A DNA stretch of 64,000 nt from Intestinimonas sp. (GTDB taxonomy: Bacteria > Bacillota > Clostridia > Oscillospirales > Oscillospiraceae), in contig JALCSB010000009.1 in NCBI GenBank assembly GCA_022653075.1, positions 1 through 64,000 on the forward strand, written 5' to 3'. The notes below the pieces were generated by a model, which saw nothing but the letters and a program-made list of their open reading frames with translations, searched no databases and was not told the DNA's origin. Made by a program: the position numbers and the translations under genes. Shown here one piece after another: positions 60,085-64,000 of this stretch (position 1 is its first letter; each line of letters opens with the position of its first letter).

Positions 60085-61425
60085 TTGTACGGAAACATGG
60101 GAGCGCGGGAAGTGGCGCTTGTGACCTTAACCGCTTGGGAGCGCCAGGGGGCCTGGTCTGATTTAACGCTCAAAAAGAAAATTCGGGAGGGAGCGCTTGA
60201 CAGCCGGGATGCCGCTTTGGCGACTCGATTGTGCTTCGGAGTTCTGCAAAACAAACTGTTACTGGATTTTTACCTCAAAAAATTTTCTACAGTTAGTCTT
60301 TCCCGTATGGAAAACCGGGTTTTAAACGCATTGCGTCTGGGTGTATATCAGCTTGCGTTTCTCACCCGTGTTCCGCCTAGCGCCGCAGTCAACGAGTCCG
60401 TAAATATGGTGAAAAAATACAGTAAGAACCCCCGTTCGCCGGGACTCGTGAACGGGATCCTGCGAGCGGTGGCCAGAAATCGGGACTGTCTTCCGGTAAT
60501 CGACGGCGCGGACCCGGAAGAATATCTTTCCATCCGGTACAGTCATCCGGTCTGGCTGGTGCGTATGTTTCTCGATGCTCTGGGCAAAGAGGAGGCCGAA
60601 CGGCTGCTGGAGGCCAACAATGGGGAACCGCCTACCGTGGCGCAGGTCAATACCATCCGGACGCAGACTTCGGAGGTTCTGGATGAGCTGCGGGAGGCGG
60701 GCGTCAGCGCGGAGGCCCATCCATGGCTGCCTGACTGTATTACGCTGACTGGCAGCGGTAATCTGGAGCAGCTGGACTGTTTCCGCACCGGAAAGATCTA
60801 TATTCAGGATGCCGGAGCGCGGCTGGCTATCCTGGCGGCGGGTCCTGAACCGGGAATGCGAGTGTTGGATGCCTGCGCCGCCCCGGGCGGAAAATCCTTT
60901 GCCGCCGCGATTTCTATGGAGGACAGAGGGGAAATTATATCCTGCGATATTCATGCCCACAAAAAGAAACTAATTGAGTCCGGTGCGGCGCGGCTGGGAC
61001 TGACCAGTATCCGGACTGCAATTCTGGATGCCAGAGCACCTATCGCGGATTGGGTTCATGCTTTTGATCTGGTGATCGCCGATGTACCCTGTTCCGGGCT
61101 TGGAATTATCCGAAAAAAGCCGGATATCCGTTACAAAGACCCGCAGCCGCTAAAGGACCTTCCCAACGTTCAGCGGGCCATTCTGGAAAACGTCTCATCC
61201 TATGTCCGTCCCGGGGGTTGCCTGCTCTACTGTACCTGCACGCTGCTGGACCGGGAAAACGGAGCGGTTGTCGATGCGTTTCTCGTATCTCATTCCGAGT
61301 TTTCATTGGAGCCTTTCCAGCTTCCAGGCCCTGCCGGTACGCAGGAAAGCGGAATGATAACGTTGTGGCCGCAGCGCCACGGGACCGATGGCTTCTTTAT
61401 CGCAAAGCTCCGGAGGCGAGTATGA
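60085..61425 (+). CDS. rsmB: 16S rRNA (cytosine-967-C5)-methyltransferase
   Basis: RsmB methylates C967 of 16S rRNA. The 446-residue protein has an N-terminal NusB-like domain (1-140, AREVALVTLTAWE), then VQDAGARL-like block (YIQDAGARLAILAAGPEPGM), SAM site DACAAPGGKS, and the catalytic cysteines in DVPCSGLGI and YCTCTL. Start is taken as TTG 60085, five bases after AAGGTGA; GTG 60076 and ATG 60097 are alternatives. It overlaps rlmN by four bases. Confidence 0.94.
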   Translation: MYGNMGAREVALVTLTAWERQGAWSDLTLKKKIREGALDSRDAALATRLCFGVLQNKLLLDFYLKKFSTVSLSRMENRVLNALRLGVYQLAFLTRVPPSAAVNESVNMVKKYSKNPRSPGLVNGILRAVARNRDCLPVIDGADPEEYLSIRYSHPVWLVRMFLDALGKEEAERLLEANNGEPPTVAQVNTIRTQTSEVLDELREAGVSAEAHPWLPDCITLTGSGNLEQLDCFRTGKIYIQDAGARLAILAAGPEPGMRVLDACAAPGGKSFAAAISMEDRGEIISCDIHAHKKKLIESGAARLGLTSIRTAILDARAPIADWVHAFDLVIADVPCSGLGIIRKKPDIRYKDPQPLKDLPNVQRAILENVSSYVRPGGCLLYCTCTLLDRENGAVVDAFLVSHSEFSLEPFQLPGPAGTQESGMITLWPQRHGTDGFFIAKLRRRV

Positions 61426-62447
61426 AAATAGATATCAAATCCATGAATCTTGAGGAACAGACGGCTTATCTGAGCACTCTGGGAGAGCCGGCATTTCGCG
61501 CGCGTCAGATCTTCATCTGGCTCCAGGGCGGTGCGGTCAGTTTCCATGAAATGACCAATTTGCCGAAAGCACTGCGGACGAAGCTTGCGGAGTGCTGCTG
61601 GATTACAAAACCTGAGATTGTCCGACGTCAGGTTTCTAAATTGGACGGTACCATAAAATACCTGTGGAGGCTTTCAGACGGAAACTGTATTGAAACGGTT
61701 CTGATGCGTTACCATCATGGGAATACTGTATGTATCTCATCCCAGGTGGGGTGCCGGATGGGATGTGCATTCTGTGCGTCTACGCTTGGTGGAAAGGTAA
61801 GAGACCTTACACCTGCTGAAATGATTGATCAGGTGCTGTTTACGCAGATGGATTCCGGCCTTTCGGTTTCCAATATTGTCCTTATGGGAATTGGCGAACC
61901 TCTGGATAATTTTGACACGGTCATACGCTTTTTAGAGCTTGTCAATCACCCGGACGGACTTCACATCGGCATGCGGCACATTTCACTTTCCACCTGCGGC
62001 TTGACAGAAGAAATTGACAAACTGGCTGCTTTGCGTTTACAATTGACTCTGTCGGTATCACTACATGCGCCGGACGATGAAACCCGTTCCCGGATTATGC
62101 CGATCAATCGTGCGGTGGGAGTAGAGCGGCTGTTTGAAGCCTGCCGTCGCTATTTCGACTGTACCGGCCGGCGAATCTCCTATGAGTACGCTATGATTGA
62201 CGGCGTAAATGATGCAGACTGGCAGGCGGATCTTTTGGCCCGCCGCCTGCGCGGTACGCCAGGGCACATAAATCTTATCCCGCTCAATGAAGTGAAAGAA
62301 AGCCCGCTGAAGCCCAGCCATCGGGTGGCGGCTTTTCAGAAGCGGTTGGAAGAGCAGGGCGTAACCGTAACGGTACGCCGCAAATTGGGCGGTGATATCG
62401 ATGCTTCCTGCGGACAGCTTCGGCGCAAGGAAATGCAGCGGTTCTAA
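61422..62447 (+). CDS. rlmN: 23S rRNA/tRNA adenine-C2 methyltransferase RlmN
   Basis: RlmN methylates A2503 of 23S rRNA and A37 of some tRNAs through a radical SAM mechanism. The 341-residue protein has the cluster motif CRMGCAFC (CxxxCxxC), NIVLMGIGEPLDNF, and the C-terminal catalytic cysteine region SCGQLRRKE. The start at 61422 follows GGAGGCGAGT and overlaps the rsmB stop; the 68-codon extension upstream lies inside rsmB. Confidence 0.96.
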   Translation: MKIDIKSMNLEEQTAYLSTLGEPAFRARQIFIWLQGGAVSFHEMTNLPKALRTKLAECCWITKPEIVRRQVSKLDGTIKYLWRLSDGNCIETVLMRYHHGNTVCISSQVGCRMGCAFCASTLGGKVRDLTPAEMIDQVLFTQMDSGLSVSNIVLMGIGEPLDNFDTVIRFLELVNHPDGLHIGMRHISLSTCGLTEEIDKLAALRLQLTLSVSLHAPDDETRSRIMPINRAVGVERLFEACRRYFDCTGRRISYEYAMIDGVNDADWQADLLARRLRGTPGHINLIPLNEVKESPLKPSHRVAAFQKRLEEQGVTVTVRRKLGGDIDASCGQLRRKEMQRF

Positions 62448-62503
62448 TCCTTATTTTCCACAGCAACCGGACGCGGATACGTCCGGCGAAAGGAATGGTT
62501 AGC

Positions 62504-63232
62504 ATGAACATATGGGGCATTACCGATCGCGGCGTGGTCCGGCAGCAAAATCAGGATGCCTACCACATTACCCAGCCGGAGCCGGATGCGGCCCTGGGTA
62601 TTATCTGTGACGGCATGGGTGGTGCCAAGTCTGGAAATATTGCCAGCCAGCTTGCCATCGAGGCGTTTCTGGAAAGCGCCAATCAGCAGAGCCTGGAAAA
62701 GTGGCGGGCGGAACCTGAGGCCCTTTTGAATTTCGCGGCCGAGCAGGCAAACCACGCCGTAAGTTATCGTTCCAGCATTGACCCGGAGTGCCGCGGAATG
62801 GGTACCACTATGGTGGCGGCTCTGGTCCTTGGCAATATGGCCTACCTGCTTAATATTGGCGACAGCCGGGCTTATCTGGTCAGGCAGGACGGTATCTCCC
62901 GCGTTACCAAGGATCACTCTGTGGTGGAGGATCTGGTCGCTCGCGGCAAAATCACTCCTGAAGAAGCTCGGCAGCATCCACAGAAGAATTTGATCACCCG
63001 CGCCATCGGCACGGAGAAAGATTTACGGGCGGACCTGTTTCGGCAGCCGCTGGGAGAGGGAGATGCCCTGCTTCTGTGTTCCGACGGGCTAAGCAATCTG
63101 GTCACGGATCAGGAACTGCTTTATGAGGTTGTCCACGGTGGCGAATCCAGCCAGTGCTGTCAGAGACTTCTTGACATCGCACTTTCCCGAGGGGCACCGG
63201 ATAATGTAACCATTGTCCTTCTGGAAATGTGA
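62504..63232 (+). CDS. stp: Stp1/PrpC-type PP2C protein phosphatase
   Basis: This metal-dependent Ser/Thr phosphatase of about 242 residues has the PP2C motifs VVRQQNQDAYH, ICDGMGGAKSG, GMGTTMVAALV, NIGDSRAYLV, and CSDGLSNLV with GAPDNVTIV. It reverses phosphorylation by the PASTA kinase encoded next. AAAGGA lies nine bases before the ATG at 62504. Confidence 0.96.
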   Translation: MNIWGITDRGVVRQQNQDAYHITQPEPDAALGIICDGMGGAKSGNIASQLAIEAFLESANQQSLEKWRAEPEALLNFAAEQANHAVSYRSSIDPECRGMGTTMVAALVLGNMAYLLNIGDSRAYLVRQDGISRVTKDHSVVEDLVARGKITPEEARQHPQKNLITRAIGTEKDLRADLFRQPLGEGDALLLCSDGLSNLVTDQELLYEVVHGGESSQCCQRLLDIALSRGAPDNVTIVLLEM

Positions 63233-63250
63233 TAAGGAGGAGCATTTACT

Positions 63251-64000
63251 ATGGATCAGTACATAGGTAAAATGCTGGATAACCGATACGAAATCCTTGA
63301 AGTGATTGGGAGCGGCGGGATGGCTGTGGTGTATAAAGCACTTTGCCACCGGCTTAACCGCATGGTCGCCATTAAAGTGCTGCGTGATAATCTGGCACAG
63401 GATGCGGAATTCCGGCGTCGATTCCACGACGAATCTCAGGCTGTTGCCATGCTGTCTCATCCGAACATTGTGGCTGTTTACGATGTAAGCCGCGCCACGG
63501 ATTTGGAATATATTGTGATGGAGCTGATTGACGGAATCACGCTTAAGCAGTACATGCAGCAGAAGGGCGGTACGCTGAACTGGCGGGAAACGCTCCATTT
63601 TATTACACAAATTATGAAGGCGCTTTCTCATGCCCACAGCCGCGGTATTATCCATCGGGATATTAAGCCACAGAATATTATGGTTCTTCGGGACGGCAGC
63701 GTAAAAGTAGCTGATTTCGGAATTGCGCGCCTCGCTTCGGCCGCACAGAACACCCTGACCCAGGAAGCGCTGGGCTCTGTCCACTATATTTCTCCGGAAC
63801 AGGCTAGGGGCAGCCGTATCGACGCGCGTAGCGATATCTATTCCGCCGGCGTGGTACTTTATGAGATGCTGACCGGTCAGCTTCCCTTTGAAGGGGATAC
63901 GCCGGTTTCCGTAGCCATTCAGCATATCAACTCCATTCCGGTTCCACCGCGGGATTTGAACCAGGACATTCCGGAGGCTTTGGAGGCCATTACCATGAAG
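63251..64000 (+). CDS. prkC: PrkC/Stk1-type PASTA Ser/Thr kinase (cut by the right edge)
   Basis: The first 250 codons of a Hanks-type kinase are in view. It has the glycine loop EVIGSGGMAVVYKA, catalytic lysine K42 (VAIKVL), HRDIKPQN (D137) and DFG (155-157), followed by the activation segment with EALGSVHYISPEQA. The transmembrane helix and PASTA domains lie beyond the right edge. PrkC senses muropeptides or lipid II and controls germination, wall metabolism and translation factors. SD AAGGAGGAGCATTTACT precedes the ATG. The frame has no stop before 64000. Confidence 0.95.
   Translation, partial: MDQYIGKMLDNRYEILEVIGSGGMAVVYKALCHRLNRMVAIKVLRDNLAQDAEFRRRFHDESQAVAMLSHPNIVAVYDVSRATDLEYIVMELIDGITLKQYMQQKGGTLNWRETLHFITQIMKALSHAHSRGIIHRDIKPQNIMVLRDGSVKVADFGIARLASAAQNTLTQEALGSVHYISPEQARGSRIDARSDIYSAGVVLYEMLTGQLPFEGDTPVSVAIQHINSIPVPPRDLNQDIPEALEAITMK

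Noticed and set aside
1..64000. CRISPR arrays, tRNA or rRNA genes, SRP RNA, tmRNA, RNase P RNA, prophage
   Set aside because: I looked for repeat-spacer patterns, the SRP GGTCAGGTCCGGAAGG core, RNase P and tRNA-like ends and phage genes in the gaps and found none.

Overview
The window looks like a chromosomal housekeeping segment from a spore-forming, moderately high-GC Clostridia bacterium, most likely of the Oscillospiraceae/Flavonifractor-like gut lineages. The reasons are a GTP-type PEP carboxykinase, a one-gene IspH-ribosomal protein S1 fusion, sporulation genes (SpoIVFA/SpoIVFB-like pair, GerW), RemA, CdaA/CdaR, the YlxM-Ffh-S16-KhpA order and the PriA-Def-Fmt-RsmB-RlmN-Stp-PrkC order. 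The genus is inferred from gene content and layout; no 16S gene is present. I found no tRNA, rRNA, CRISPR array or prophage.

Layout. 1-3.5 kb is the only accessory stretch: the end of an unknown gene, an AT-rich AraC-type regulator that has lost its sensor domain, a gene fragment cut by an IS256-family element, and a TlpA-like thioredoxin/CcdA pair. 3.8-13 kb runs on the minus strand: pckG, rsmA, a DegV protein, a YabE-like G5/3D protein, then trmD, rimM, khpA, rpsP, ffh and ylxM. 13-17.5 kb (+): the YfmF/YfmH peptidase pair, lgt, folD. 17.6-18.7 kb (-): rodA. From 18.9 kb onward everything is on the plus strand: tsaE-tsaB-upp; a spoIVFA/spoIVFB pair with a sigma-E-like promoter; rplS-rbgA-rnhB-yraN; thrC and a phosphoesterase; tig-clpP-clpX-lon-ysxC; a FAH-family protein; a site-2 protease with scpA-scpB-DUF2953-gerW-DacF-rluB; an RpiR regulator; a HI0933 flavoprotein with cmk-plsC-ispH/rpsA; carD-ispD-ispF; a selenium/sulfur carrier-like protein with a cysteine desulfurase homologue; cdaA-cdaR followed by a run of cysteine-rich genes (RseC-like, DUF5685, J-domain); yicC-remA-gmk-rpoZ-priA-def-fmt-rsmB-rlmN-stp, and prkC cut by the right edge.

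How the genes work together. The window carries much of the translation and secretion core (SRP, S16, L19, S1 and their assembly factors), the post-translational quality-control set (trigger factor, ClpXP, Lon), three MEP isoprenoid enzymes (IspD, IspF, IspH), cell-envelope and c-di-AMP signalling genes (CdaA/CdaR, RodA, DacF, PrkC/Stp) and mother-cell sporulation proteolysis.

The points most worth a second look are: the cysteine-rich gene run after cdaR, including a DUF5685 protein with an Asp-rich motif; a good internal ribosome binding site at the IspH/S1 junction; an ATC codon in the start position of scpA; the ffh-trmD / rplS-rnhB operon split into two opposed halves 12.7 kb apart; and unassigned structured leaders before thrC and before the selenium/sulfur carrier gene.
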